Below, in pieces: positions 46,226 through 61,691 of a DNA stretch of 64,000 bases. The translations under genes and the position numbers were made by a program. The DNA is taken from NCBI GenBank assembly GCA_017893485.1, contig CM030366.1, positions 97,488,585-97,552,584 on the forward strand, in the 5' to 3' direction. Every line of letters begins with the position of its first letter. The first letter of the stretch is position 1. The notes under the pieces are model-generated. The model was not told where the DNA came from, made no database searches, and worked only from the letters and a program-made list of their open reading frames with translations. The stretch is from Hemerocallis citrina (lineage: Eukaryota > Streptophyta > Magnoliopsida > Asparagales > Asphodelaceae).

Positions 46226-46880
46226 GTGTGTTGTAGTGAGTAGATCCACCAAACTAACACAAACACAACAACGATAACTTATCCCGGTTAGCTTTTGCTT
46301 AATCTGAGGGGAAATATAGGGAGATCTGATAACTAGAAGAGATCACAAGGAGTTACTGATTCACTTGACACAAGGAATTAAACTCACCCACCAAGAACTA
46401 TCTCTCTCTCGAGACTCTCTTTGCAATGGAGAAAAGAATCTATGAAGTACTCCCTCTCATATTGGAGGAGTTTACAATATATATAGAAGAATAGAGAGAA
46501 AATCTAGGTCTAATCTTAATCCTCAGTCGTCCGATATAACCTGGAAAAGAAGTAACTGAATAGGAACCGTACGATCTAACTTGGAGTTGAAGATTGGGCT
46601 GAAACAACCTAACAAATCGAATCCCAAAAATAAATTTGCGCCGTGGGCGGTCGACCGTCCAACAAGACCGGTCGACCGTACCACTCTCTGACTTTCCAGT
46701 ACAACGAGCAGTCGGGGGTGCGGTCGGGGCTGCGGTCGACTGTCACCATGACCGGTCGATCGCAACTAGCTGCACCTGCTGCTGCTGCTGTTCTCCTTCT
46801 ACTCGCTTCGACCTCCGTGCTTCATATTATTTTCTTTTAATCTGAACAACGAGTATACAAGACACAATCCTAACACTATG

Positions 46881-48031
46881 TATGTACTTATTGCAATACA
46901 ATGAGTGGTTTTGCCAAACACATGTTAGAGCGCAGGCAAAGCATGCATGCACTTCTCAAAGATACAGAATGAAAGCATGCTAATTTATACAAGCCTTGAT
47001 ATGGCACTCGGTTGCCCATTCCTCTCAAAACCCTCCCAATTCGACCTATCTTCCTTCGATCAAAGTGCAGGGTGAATGGAATCTTTGTAACTTAATTGTT
47101 CAATTTAGTTCAATACCCGTTCATCATAGTAAAGATTTTCATACAGCATTCTGAGAAAAAAAATGTTTTTTAATAGATTTCCTATGTGCTAATTACAGAT
47201 ACTACACGATAGTTAGTAAAACGTGCGACATTTCTCTGCTGTTTTTGGAGAAGGATTAAAAGAGTATGGGTCAATGTTCACTGTTCATGTTCTGACGATG
47301 GGGCCAAATAGCAAATTGATTTGGGTAATGACTCACTTGTGCACTGGGCTCAAATTACAGGCCAGACAATTAAGCACATTGCATAAGTGCATCATATAAT
47401 CATAGAGGTAATTAAGTTGACTATTGACCAGAAAATAAATAAATAAGCAATTGCTTGTTTATTCATCTTTAAGATTTAGAAATTGTTTGGTTCTGTCTGG
47501 TTCTCATATGGAAGCTTTTGGATTCTAACCAACAGGACAACAAGTAGGACAGGAACATCCAAACGTTCAAGTCCTTTTATTTTACTTTGACCAGGTCAAC
47601 AACTCTAGGTTTACTTTATTAACTTAAACGCCTAAAACCGCCATTTCTTTGTATTTTCCCTGAACAAGGTCGAGTACCCAAATACTCATCCCCCATATGT
47701 ACATTGATTATAAATTAATTAATTAGCTGAACTTGATCCCCACACCTCTTGCTAACTAGCCAATTGCACATGCTCCTAAAAAGACAACCTTTTCTTGTAT
47801 GAACTATATAGTATATACAGTATTCTTACTGTACATACCATATGTAGTCAACTGCACATGCTCCCCATTTAATCTTACCTAGCTCAGGGTACAAGATGAA
47901 AGAAGAATGATACAGCCAAACACCCACATCTCAAACTGAAAAAGACATCCTTTTCTTGTATGAACTATATAGTATATACAGTATTCTTACTTAGATCATC
48001 AACACCAAAGCCTAATAGCCGAGCTCAAGAA
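46881..48031 (+). promoter_or_regulatory. Upstream region of the S-domain receptor kinase, with a duplicated ~50-bp block
   Basis: No gene seen. A block of about 50 bp (AAAGACA, CCTTTTCTTGTATGAACTAT, ATAGTATATACAGTATTCTT) occurs at 47,778-47,831 and again at 47,941-47,992, the second ending 40 bases before the ATG. It contains TATA-like TATAGTATATA. The left copia insertion ends at 46,875, about 1.16 kb before the start codon. Confidence 0.6.
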
Positions 48032-52544
<4,513 letters not shown>

Positions 52545-52776
52545 GATCTGTTCGTAAAATTGGAAGGGAAAAAAAAAAACTGACTTCCCCTACATCCCCA
52601 AACCACCACCCAAAATAATAGATAGTGTCATGCACTACATCAAAAAAAATTCCCAGGTAAATAACTTCTGTATCAAAGAGCCCTCAAACTTTTATTATTA
52701 GGAAAGCATTCGGGGTAAATGATTCAAATGTATGAGTTTTATTAGTCAGTGTCGTCTCTTAAGTTGTGCGCATTAA
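52545..52776 (+). other. Likely 3' UTR and downstream of the receptor kinase
   Basis: AT-rich with an A run soon after the stop. It ends at the TAA target site of the Harbinger element. Confidence 0.45.
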
Positions 52777-53269
52777 GAGTATCTCCAACCACGCTAGCTA
52801 TTTTGACTAGCTAGAATAGCCAAAATAAATAATAAATGGATAATTTGGCTATCTCCAACCACGCTAGCTATTTTGGCTAGCTAGAATAGCCAAAATAAAT
52901 AATAAATGAATAATTTGGCTAGCAAAAAAAGCTCATACTCCAACCATGCTATCTATTTTGGCTAGTCATAAATGTTTTAATTTTTATTTACTCATAAATA
53001 GTTACAATAATATTTTTTTAAAATAATATGAACTCAATCTAATAATTGTATTCACTCAATTAATTTCATTTCATTCGCAACCTTTGGGAAGAAATAAAAA
53101 GACCAGTGTTTATTGTCCGTGTCGCTGCCACAAGTGTTCTACAAGATCCAACTGGAGTTGGGAATGCATCAATTTATCTCTGATGTGATGATGATTTTGA
53201 ATAAATGTAAGCAGTTCAGGCGTATAATCATGTGATACTTCTATGGACGGACTTTCCTCAACTGTGTCA

Positions 53270-54415
53270 TAGTTAAAATCCTATTATTATCTTCTCTCTC
53301 ATCTTCGACTATCATGTTATGCATTATTATGCATGCTGTCATAATATCATGAAGCGCCTCTTGATCCCAAAAATGTGATGGTCAACGAACAATTGCAAAA
53401 CGTGCTTGAAGAACTCCGAATGCTCGCTCTACATCCTTCCTTGCCGATTCTTAAGCTTCAGCAAAATATTTATTCTTATTACCTTGTGGAAATGGAATAG
53501 TTTTTACAAATATTGAGCACTCTGGATATATACCATGTGCAAGATAATATCCCATCGTATAGTTATTTCCATTGATAGAATAGTTAACCTTGGGCGCTCT
53601 TCCATTAGCAAGATCATGAAAGATAGTAGACCGATGTAGCACATTGATGTCATTAAGAGCTCCTGGTAACCCAAAGAATGCATGTCATATTCAAAGATCA
53701 TGTGAAGCCACAGCTTCTAAAATAATTGTAGATTTATGAATGTGGCCAGTATACATTCCTTGCCATCCAGCTGGACAATTCTTCCACTTCCAGTGCATAC
53801 AATCAATACTTCCTAACATACCTGGAAAACCACGATCTTCGTTCATTGTCAGCAATCGAGTAATGTCATTATTGTTTGGTGATCTTAAGTATTCATCGCC
53901 AAATACTCCAACAATGGCCTTGACAAAATGATGAAGACTCTCGATTGCAGTGCTTTCTCCAATACGTATGTGATCATCAACTAAATCTGCTGATACCCCA
54001 TAAGCAAGCATCCTTATTGCGGCTGTCATCTTTTGAAGTGAAGACAATCCAAGAACTCCACATGCATTCCTTCTTTGAATGAAGTATCGATCATGGGCTT
54101 CTATAGCAGGCTGAATTCTTTAAAAAAGAGGACGTCTAATTCGGAATCTCTTTTGAAAGAAATGAGGAGGATATACAGGTCTTTTAGAAAAATAGTCTTT
54201 CATGTCCTTGAGCTCTATCACGTTGAATAATAGCGTGGCCTGGAGTAGAACCACAACGAGGTACTCTTCGTCTTCTTGTAATTAGTTCATCTTCTTCTTC
54301 TATAGCCATTAATGCTAAAGGTAGCATTTCATTATCAGAATAGACATCAAGGTCATTGATCTCAAACATCATATCAAGTACATTACCAAAATGTGTCATC
54401 AGTAAGCAAATGTGT
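53270..54415 (-). pseudogene. PIF/Harbinger DDE transposase (ALP1/HARBI1-like), broken
   Basis: Reading leftward: an acidic N-terminus (54,399-54,184), a helical region (SSLQKMTAAIRMLAYGVSAD, about 54,045), the first catalytic Asp in MLGSIDCMHWKWKNCP (about 53,820), the second in AFFGLPGALNDINVLHRST (about 53,660), and the Glu in RKDVERAFGVLQARFAIVR (about 53,430). Frame changes near 54,180 and 54,120 and stops near 53,690 and at 53,450 split it into at least four pieces. All three catalytic residues remain readable. The protein would act with ORF1 to cut and insert the element. Confidence 0.85.
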
Positions 54416-54681
54416 TTGAATGCTTAGTTGAGCTGATAAGAGTGAAAGCATGAATTGAGTTAGAATATTTATATTGCAAGTTTATGTGGAAATTGAATTC
54501 ATAAAGGCAAAATACAACTTTTATTAATAAGAGGTTTAGCTGAAGGCTTACAGATGCATAGATAAAAAAAAATACATTAATAAACTATGGCTATTCGTAT
54601 TAATAAATACACAAACAAATACTAATTATTGCTTAGTGTTTTTCCAAGTATTTTCATCTTGCGGGCTTCGTAATATTTTGC

Positions 54682-55062
54682 TCACAGTGAGTCCATTCCA
54701 GTGGTGTCAATAGCCATTATTATCTCCTCGTCTACTAACATTTGTAGACATAGTTTTTTCTTCTTAATTTCGATTAGTTCTTGCCATTGACCGAATGCTT
54801 TCTCAAATTGTTCTGTTTTTATTTTTTTATTTTCCTCCATATATTCTTGCAGGAACATTAGTGCAGGTCTTTTCTCTTCATTATGTTCCTTATCCTTCCT
54901 CTTTTGTTGCTCCTTGGCAGCCTTTCTACCAATAGGTCGTTCCATATCAGTTGCAATATATTCTGTCTCTAAATTAACTTGATTCGGTAGTGAAGTAGAC
55001 AATTTTGCAGGACCTATCCTTTTACAAGTTTTGGACCTTTTCTTCGAAGTTTGAACCTTCAC
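54682..55062 (-). pseudogene. PIF/Harbinger ORF1-type protein, C-terminal part
   Basis: 126-aa open frame with DMERPIGRKAAKEQQKRKDK and a charged helix (EYMEENKKIKTEQFEKAFGQ). The RPxGRKAAKE motif marks the C-terminal region of Myb/trihelix-like ORF1 proteins, also annotated as NAM-associated C-terminal domain. The expected N-terminal Myb-like DNA-binding domain should lie upstream (higher coordinates), but I do not find it. In this superfamily ORF1 guides the transposase to DNA. Confidence 0.65.
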
Positions 55063-56216
55063 GCAGCAGAGCAGTGTAAGATGTATTATTATGTGAATCT
55101 ATCTAACCAATACAAAATATTACTGTGAGATTAGACAATTACTAATCCATTTATGTAGAAACATTTCCAAGTTGCAGGTAATAATAATATAGTAATAATA
55201 GTCACATATAACTTCTGATAATATAAGCCAATGCTAAGTGCATCATATAATTCTTTATGAAAAATTGCATGGTGATAATATGACTACTATGACTACAACA
55301 GTACAACAACATCAAAGCCTTTATCAAATGTTTAGAATCAACCACAATAATCTCCTCCTATCAAGAGCAATCTCAGTCAGATTAACAAATACCATATCAT
55401 TTGTAATTGTCTCAAACCAAAGTCTCTTGACCTTTGCCCCTGCTTCTTTAGCTCGATTAACTACAATCTATATATCAGTGTATAAGATATATCAGTTTGT
55501 AGTTAAGATATATTAAGTTAGATATATCAGTGTATAAGATATATCAGTTTGTAGTTAAGTTATATCAGTTTTTGTAGTTAAGATATATTAAGTTAGATAT
55601 ATCAGTGTATAAGATATATCAGTTTTCGAGCTGACAAACACTTCTATTTTCTAGAAGACAAATTTTAACAGGAAAGACAATTTGATAGCACTATTATCAG
55701 TCCTCACCTCACTTTTGAAAATTTTACTTTCCCAGTTCAAATCGACAGACTCACACTCACTACTTGATGTTATGTACATAAACTGCAGTCTGGATATGAA
55801 TCCTAAGGAAGGACCTAATCATCAATGACAATCTTATGTATGGTCTTGTGCCAAGCAAAGTGGCACAGCTAGGTTGGTAACACAGTGAATCACAACCTCA
55901 TAGTGTACTAATCATAACAAAAACAAGAGCACTGAGCCCTTCTTGCAACATTAACATGACAACAAAAAAAAATATTTATTTCATTAAGTAACAAGTAAAT
56001 GTTCTCATGTCAGGTACTATTTAATGGCATTCAAAAATGCACTTCATGTCAGGTTTTAGCATATGCACTTCATGTCTGGTATCAGCATAGATTCAATGGC
56101 ATTAGAAAATTATATTAAAGGATATATGATGCAGTAGCATCTAGAGTGAAAGTCCTTACTCCCACCCAAGTGTTTAGACATTTAGATGACATATGAAATT
56201 GCAAAAGAACATTTCC
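55063..56216. other. Harbinger interior without recognised genes
   Basis: AT-rich. One forward 92-aa frame (55,238-55,516) ends in the AT repeat and has no motif. The missing ORF1 N-terminus would be expected here on the minus strand. Confidence 0.4.
55480..55625. repeat. AT-rich tandem repeat (ATATATCAGTGTATAAG family)
   Basis: Several copies of TATATCAGTGTATAAGATA, ATCAGTTTGTAGTTAAG and ATATATTAAGTTAG in alternation, inside the Harbinger element. Confidence 0.85.
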
Positions 56217-56217
56217 T

Positions 56218-56271
<54 letters not shown>
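56217..56271. repeat. Poly-A tract
   Basis: About 50 uninterrupted A. Length is uncertain for technical reasons. It lies inside the Harbinger element and is not next to a retroposon that I can identify. Confidence 0.9.
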
Positions 56272-56274
<3 letters not shown>

Positions 56275-57016
56275 AATAACACTGAAAAACACTAATATCA
56301 CAGTTTATGAAAAAGGAAGAATGGTTTCTGATAATCTTCGCCATAAAATAATGTTCTATTGACTACTTGTTCACATTTTATTCCTTCTTCTAAAAGGTTT
56401 GATCGGGTTAATCAAGCATAAACTATTAAACATGGATGTCGTAATCTTCAAAATTTACTGGAAAAGATAAAAGTTAAATCTTACTCATTATAACATCCAT
56501 AGATGCAATAAATCATAACAGGTACACATACAACAAAATCACCGGTAACAGGATGAAGAAGATGAAGAAGTTGAACAAGATGAAGAAGCAGCAATCTACT
56601 AAGCACAAATTGTAATTCAGATAAAGTTTTAAATATCAAATTGTCCACACAACAAAAACAAAAAAAATTCAAAATACAAATTTTTACCTGATGAAGAAGA
56701 AGAAGAACCCAATGAACAATAAGAAGGAGCACCAATCTACCAAGAACAAATTGAAGAGATTGAAGAAATTGAAGAAAATCGGTGTTGATTTAAATAAGCG
56801 GGAAAAAAATCTTACCGTTGTACCAACCTTGATCTCCGGCAGAAGCAATATGGCGAGCGGATCCCGCTTGCCAGATTTGGCGAGCGGATCGCGAGGGGAA
56901 ATCAGATCACCAGGATAGTGATTGATTTGTCGAGTCCGTTGGAGAGGATTTTTGGGAATTTAGTCGCTATTTTGGCTAATTAGGAGGAATAGCGATTAGC
57001 GTTGGAGATGGTCTAA

Positions 57017-58021
57017 CTAATTAGAATGGTAAAATTTACATATAAGTATATAAATAACCAACTACAACGTGATGCAACTATTTCACATTGTTCACTAGTG
57101 ATCATATAATCAATAAACAGTGGCATTTGTTTGAAAATATTTTATGGAAAATAAATTTTCTAAATTATTTCATTTTATTTTATTATTTTTATTAATTATT
57201 TCGACTAAGTCCAACTCTTTATTCTCTCGGTCAAATTGGCCTTTATGGATTTTATTACTAATGAGTATGATGATTATGTATTGTTTATTATGATAATCAA
57301 TTGTCTTTATTTTTGTGGGTTATTGTTGGGATAATTATATATACAGCCTTGTGATAAGAATATCAAAGAATTGAAGAAGAAGAGTCCTATCAATTATTTT
57401 ATCTTCCTCAATTAACATTTTAACTCTTTCTCATTATTTAATATAATGTCCTTAAGCTTAGTTGAGTATTTGATATTGATCGAGGTCTACCCAAATCCAT
57501 CTGTGCACATGGAGGTCGCCGGTAGTCCGGGGGGTTTATTACGGCTAAGTTGTAGACTGGCAATTCGCACGTGGAATGGCGGTCTACCTCTTAGAGCATA
57601 GAGTATCTCGATATTCTGGGTGACAAGCCCTTCCTAAACTTATTTTCTTATATTGCAATTATCCATATTTATTTATATGCAAAAGTTTATTTATTTATTG
57701 AAGAAAATATTTATTTGATCAATTTCTTCCAGCAGTCTATATTTTGATAGTTTACACTGAGCGAATAAATATTTTACACAAGTAGTATAGCGGTTGCATA
57801 ATTTGGAATGTATATTGGTGAATCTTTATAATTCCATAGCAGTAATAATTAGTTATTATCATGTTCAATCGGGCATAGACTTGATATTAGAAGTAGTGAA
57901 TGGTTGAATCTCAATATAATTTTTTATTATTGAGTTTAGTCTTATATTGAAGTTGCTAGAACAGCTTTAATTAATTATTCATAGTCTTATTAAATCTTAT
58001 TGTTATAAAAACTGAGGATCT
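57017..58021. other. Region without a recognised gene
   Basis: AT-rich except for 57,480-57,620, a GC-rich stretch (GGAGGTCGCCGGTAGTCCGG, CTGGCAATTCGCACG, GGGTGACAAGCCC) with the look of a gypsy LTR fragment of the kind seen near 32,700. No coding motif on either strand. Confidence 0.35.
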
Positions 58022-59514
58022 TGTTGAGTCTTCGACACAATCAACACAAACCACCAAGCAAAACTAGATCGCACCAATCACACAAAGCACACAAGAATTG
58101 TCCTGGTCGGGGCTTTCGCCTTAATCCGAGGGTGGAAGAACCGAGATGTAATTTCAACTAGAGAAGATACAAGAATATTACAATTCTCACCACGACTGTC
58201 TCTCAAGCCTAACTAGAACTTGGTTGCTACTTATAATGGAGAAACTCTCTCACCCTCTCTAGGGGCGGAGAGAGAGGGTGAGTAGGGGGGACATTTGGGA
58301 CCCCAAAATTTTTGTAAAACTCCCTTTATATAGACCAAAATTTTTATTTGGCCCCCCAGTTAAAAAAATTTTGGGACCCCGAAGCTCAGTCCACCTCTTA
58401 AAGGCTGAAATAGGGGTATGGATTTTGGACTAAAAAATAATTCATTCTCTCATTCTATTAATTAAGTCAAACTGCTCAAGCTTAAAAAAAGAAACTCAAA
58501 CCCAACCGATCTATTAAGCCCAAACTTCCTTGGTTCTCTCATTCTCTCCTCTCTATATAATATGTAGTCTGGATTTCAATTCTAAAACATTTTGTTGATT
58601 CAATTCCAAGTATGTAGTATGGATTTTATTGTGTTGATACAAGTATGAACAAATCATTTTTTTCTACCCATAGACTTTTTTTTAATCTTAACAATAATGC
58701 TTATTATTTGATCTGTATAATCCTTGGATAAAATTTTGAATAAGAAGCTAATGTGTACACAAGTTACAAGTATATCTATTCATTTGTATCGTATCTCTTG
58801 GCCTCTAGTATTATAACAGTGTAAATAGTGTAATATGATTATTGATTATTATTACTCTTACCAAATTTAAAGTACAACTGTACAAGTGCCAAAAATACAT
58901 GATACTAAGAACACAAATTCAAATATTTACATTGATTATAATTTTATTTTGATCCAACTACTTTTATTTTTCAAAACAAAAATAAAGTAATGAATTTTCG
59001 ACAACAATCATGTCGATGCCGGGAAAAAAAAAATGGGACCCCCATTTTGATTAGTCTGGCTCCACCACTGACCCTCTCAGATGAAGTACTATCTTCTTCT
59101 ATTTGGCATTTAATAGAATCATATCGTTCTATGAGCCGTTTGCATTGTATTTATAGATATAGAGAACCCCTAATTTAGATATTTTGATACAATAGCCATC
59201 CGATGTCTACTGAAGAGATAAACATACAATTAGAGCCATGCGATCTAATCAGAAGACGAAGTGGGCTTCAATCGAATCAACAATCCTGCACCCAAAAAAT
59301 CTACCAGCGCCACGGACGGTCGACCGCACATAGTTTCGGTCGACCGCAACTCCCAAACCATCAACACGAGAGGTGACAGACGACCGTCCCTTTCTCTATT
59401 GGTTGTTGCTGCTGCTGACTGTTTCTCCATCTCTTCGATCATTCTCTTCAAACCCTCTACTTGTATCACCATCTTCTCTTCACACCGAACAAGTATGCTA
59501 GACATAACCCAACA
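58022..59514 (-). repeat. 3' LTR of copia copy C, with hAT-like insertion
   Basis: LTR sequence at 58,022-58,259 and 59,071-59,514, about 670-680 bp without the insertion. Confidence 0.8.
58260..59070. mobile_element. hAT-like non-autonomous element, 811 bp
   Basis: Perfect 8-bp duplication ACCCTCTC (58,252-58,259 and 59,071-59,078). Short inverted ends: TAGGGGCGGAG at the left; CAGTGGTGGAGCCAG when the right end is read inward. An 8-bp duplication with CAGTGGCGGAG-type ends fits hAT. The interior is AT-rich with no transposase. Confidence 0.75.
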
Positions 59515-59639
59515 ATCTCCACCTTGGATTGCATACACATGAATCCATACCTGTGTGATTTAAAACTCTTCTAGACCTTTCATCTCCGCTTTGTAAACAA
59601 CATGATTCTGTGGCTTTTTCTGCTAGTTGAACAAACCTC

Positions 59640-60480
59640 CACCTGTTTTCCTCCAGTTGTATGCCCCCTGAAGGGCACACCCCTGTAGATGTTATCATGG
59701 AGGTGCCACCCTCTACACGAACTCCCTACATCAAGGCTCTCTCCACCTTCCAACGGTATTCGAACGTTGCAGTCTCACTTTGGTAATTCTAGTGACGGCT
59801 TACTAGATGATGTTTTAAGAACAATGGGCTTCCATACACTCGGCCGAGTTTTCCTGCTCCCACAAAGCTAGTAGAGGTTGTGCTGACCCTGCCCAATTCC
59901 CCTCCTACCCTTCATTACCTTACGAATTCTATCCCAAACTGTCAAAACTCCACAACGAGCTGTGTATCTGCAGCCACGAGTATTAAGAGTCCCCAAGAAT
60001 ATTAGATTCTGCTGTATCGAAGGAATATGCATTACCTCTTCTAGTGTGAACCCTTTACCATATGGCGTCTCCAATTCAACTATTCCCTCACCCACTGCAT
60101 CACAAGTCTCACCACTCCCCGTTCTCACACTACGGCCTGTTGACGACTTGTAAGTAGAAAACATCTCCCTCTCGGAGCAAATACAAGAAGAACTTCCCGT
60201 ATCAAGATACAAACTTCAATCCACATCTAAAGAACTTGAAACAAGAAGACATAGGTCATCATTATTACCTGACTCAGTTGCGCTGACTATATGGGCTTGT
60301 TCCCCTTCTTTAGTAGCACTCTTCTAACTTAACCACTTGCGACAGTCTCTCTTGTAATGCTCAACTCCTCTACAATAGTGGCAACGAATCTTACCCTTGT
60401 GTGTTGCATCCCTTCCAATTGAAGTATCACCATCTACTGCAAAACACCATGTAGAAATAGACCCTCCTTTATGAGTCTCC
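59640..60480 (-). pseudogene. gag-protease of copia copy C, broken
   Basis: Reading leftward: THKGGSISTWCFAVDGDTSI (60,475), a CCHC-like CHYCRGVEHYKRDC (about 60,395-60,350), SESGNNDDLCLLVSSSLDVD, then protease YLDTGSSSCICSEREMFSTY, with an intact D-T-G, and a GAG-pre-integrase stretch QQNLIFLGTLNTRGCRYTAR (59,868-60,212 open). It ends near 59,650 in GVPFRG-like codons and continues to the purine tract with no integrase or RT. Confidence 0.8.
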
Positions 60481-60489
60481 TTTGCTAAA

Positions 60490-60662
60490 ATATAATTTGT
60501 ATGAGTTGTATATTCTGTTTCCTAATTTATAGGGAACAGATTTCCTCAAATCTCTCTTCTCCTTAATCTTCTCCAAGAAATCATGTGTATATATACAAAT
60601 AGATAGTAGAAGCAATAAAATGTGAAAATATATTTTTCCCCAAATCTGATTTCAGTTCAATA
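60490..60662 (+). repeat. 5' LTR (possibly partial) of copia D
   Basis: Contains TATTCTGTTTCCTAATTTAT and TATATATACA, ending near ATTTTGA before the primer site. The exact ends are not clear, because no second LTR is in the window. Confidence 0.5.
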
Positions 60663-60671
60663 ATTTTGATA

Positions 60672-60683
60672 TGGTATCAGAGC
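60672..60683 (+). other. Primer-binding site of copia D
   Basis: TGGTATCAGAGC, the common initiator-Met tRNA primer site. Confidence 0.8.
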
Positions 60684-61223
60684 CTAACACATCCTAGGCT
60701 ACCTGAAGAAGAAGAAGAGGCGTTCTTCATTCATCTTCTCCGAAAATTGAAACCCCGAAGTCCTACCGATCTCACCCATCATCATCGTCGAAGTCGAATC
60801 TTGCTCCAGATCTGAAACCGAAGCCTAACTCCTCCGTTAACAGATCTGAAGCCGTAACCCATCGACATCTGTCGATTTTTGTCGAAGTCATCGTTAAAGT
60901 CGGATCGTCTTCGACGTCATCGTTCTTCATCTCCTCTGTCAACAGATCCGAATCCCTAACCCATCGACAATTGCTGCATCCAGAGCCACTGCCCGTCGCC
61001 TCCTGTCACCACCGCCAGTCACCTCCTGTCGTCGCCGCCCGAACCCTCTACCATCGAGCTTTGGTGGCAAAATTGAAGATAAGATCAACAAGACCTAATC
61101 TGATTTGATCTGATCTGATTCAATCACAGTCGTCTGTATTCCATCAGATCTGATCTAATTTGTCGATTGTTTGTTTGTTCGTTTTGCTGTTTTGCTGTTT
61201 TGCTGTTCTGTCATAACAACACC

Positions 61224-61604
61224 ATGGAACAAACTGATGGATCTGTGAACACAAAGGATAGTACATCGATTATTGTACAATCCGACAATTCTGGTTTTAA
61301 TGCTAGAATAATTCTTGATGAAACAAACTATGATTTCGGGACTCAGTTGATGGAGATGCATATTGCTGGACGTGAAAAGATCCAGTATATTCGAGGAAAG
61401 AATAAAATTCCTGATGAAGGTGATGCCACCAATGATAAATGGTATGCTAATAATCAGAATGTTAAAGGATGGTTATTGATGTCCATGAAACTGGAAATTA
61501 TGAAGATATACATTCGACTGCATATGACTCGTGATGTTTGGGATGCCTTAGCAAAGGTATTCTATGATGGAACCGATGAAGTTCAAGTATTTGCTCTAAA
61601 CTAA
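61224..61604 (+). pseudogene. gag N-terminal part of copia D
   Basis: ATG at 61,224 in ACACCATGG context opens EQTDGSVNTKDSTSIIV, then ILDETNYDFGTQLMEMHIAG (copia gag start), KWYANNQNVKGWLLMSMK, and RDVWDALAKVFYDGTDEVQV. It stops at 61,604 where the family reads on into LNRRAFSTKQ-like sequence, so one substitution or indel ends it. The gag continues in another frame from 61,692. Confidence 0.8.
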
Positions 61605-61691
61605 GGAGCCTTCTCGGAAAGGCAAAATGGCAGGTCACTCTATTATGGAGAATTAACTGATATTTTTCAAGAGCTTGACCATCGTCACAAG

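Larger units (their letters stand above)
42467..46238. mobile_element. Non-autonomous CACTA (En/Spm) transposon, 3.77 kb
   Basis: Starts CACTACAAGACTAACAG, ends TGTGTTGTAGTG, with a 3-bp duplication AGT (42,464-42,466 and 46,239-46,241). The empty site is visible in the other copia LTR (GCAAGTAGATCC at about 29,623). Subterminal regions (42,490-42,800 and 45,955-46,225) carry many ACCGGCGTTTT/AAACGCCGGT motifs in both directions, as bound by TNPA-type proteins in this superfamily. No transposase is present. The interior has AATCAGTGAGTGCCACTCAC repeats (43,050-44,560) and a GC-rich block at 45,620-45,900. Confidence 0.93.
29524..46875 (-). mobile_element. Ty1/copia gag-protease-only element, copy B (host of three nested insertions)
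   Basis: Perfect 5-bp target duplication CTATG at 29,519-29,523 and 46,876-46,880. On the plus strand it starts TGTTGGG and ends CTAACA. The 3' LTR is 29,524-33,541 and the 5' LTR 42,364-46,875. Removing the three nested insertions (30,125-33,387; 34,828-42,074; 42,467-46,238) leaves about 3.06 kb: LTRs of about 750 and 737 bp and an internal region of about 1.57 kb holding only gag and protease. The primer site (plus-strand GCTCTGATACCA) is at 42,350-42,361. Confidence 0.93.
42364..46875 (-). repeat. 5' LTR of copia copy B, interrupted by a CACTA element
   Basis: LTR pieces 42,364-42,466 and 46,239-46,875. The primer site is directly adjacent at 42,350-42,361 (plus-strand GCTCTGATACCA). Palindrome pairs at 46,648/46,669 and 46,733/46,753. 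Confidence 0.9.
52777..57013 (-). mobile_element. PIF/Harbinger transposon, 4.2 kb, decayed
   Basis: Left end GAGTATCTCCAACCACGC and right end GCGTTGGAGATGGTC are inverted repeats, flanked by TAA (52,774-52,776 and 57,014-57,016), the TWA duplication typical of PIF/Harbinger. On the minus strand it holds both expected genes: a DDE transposase (53,270-54,400) and an ORF1-type protein fragment (54,682-55,062). The left end has the TIR-plus-subterminal unit duplicated in tandem (about 67 bp; CTAGCTATTTTG...AAATAATAAATG). It lies 230 bases after the receptor kinase stop codon. Confidence 0.9.
58022..60490 (-). mobile_element. Ty1/copia gag-protease-only element, copy C, truncated
   Basis: Plus-strand left end TGTTGAGTCTTCG; LTR to 59,514 (ends ACCCAACA), then a purine tract (reverse of ATCTCCACCTTGG), protease and gag on the minus strand. 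It is cut within gag at about 60,490, where sequence of copia D begins, so the 5' LTR is missing. The LTR contains the hAT-like insertion and a 20-bp-spaced palindrome pair (59,317 and 59,337). Its internal plan is the same as in copies A and B. Confidence 0.85.

Noticed and set aside
57480..57620. GC-rich stretch as a gene exon
   Set aside because: No open frame with a recognised motif; it looks more like a piece of a gypsy LTR.
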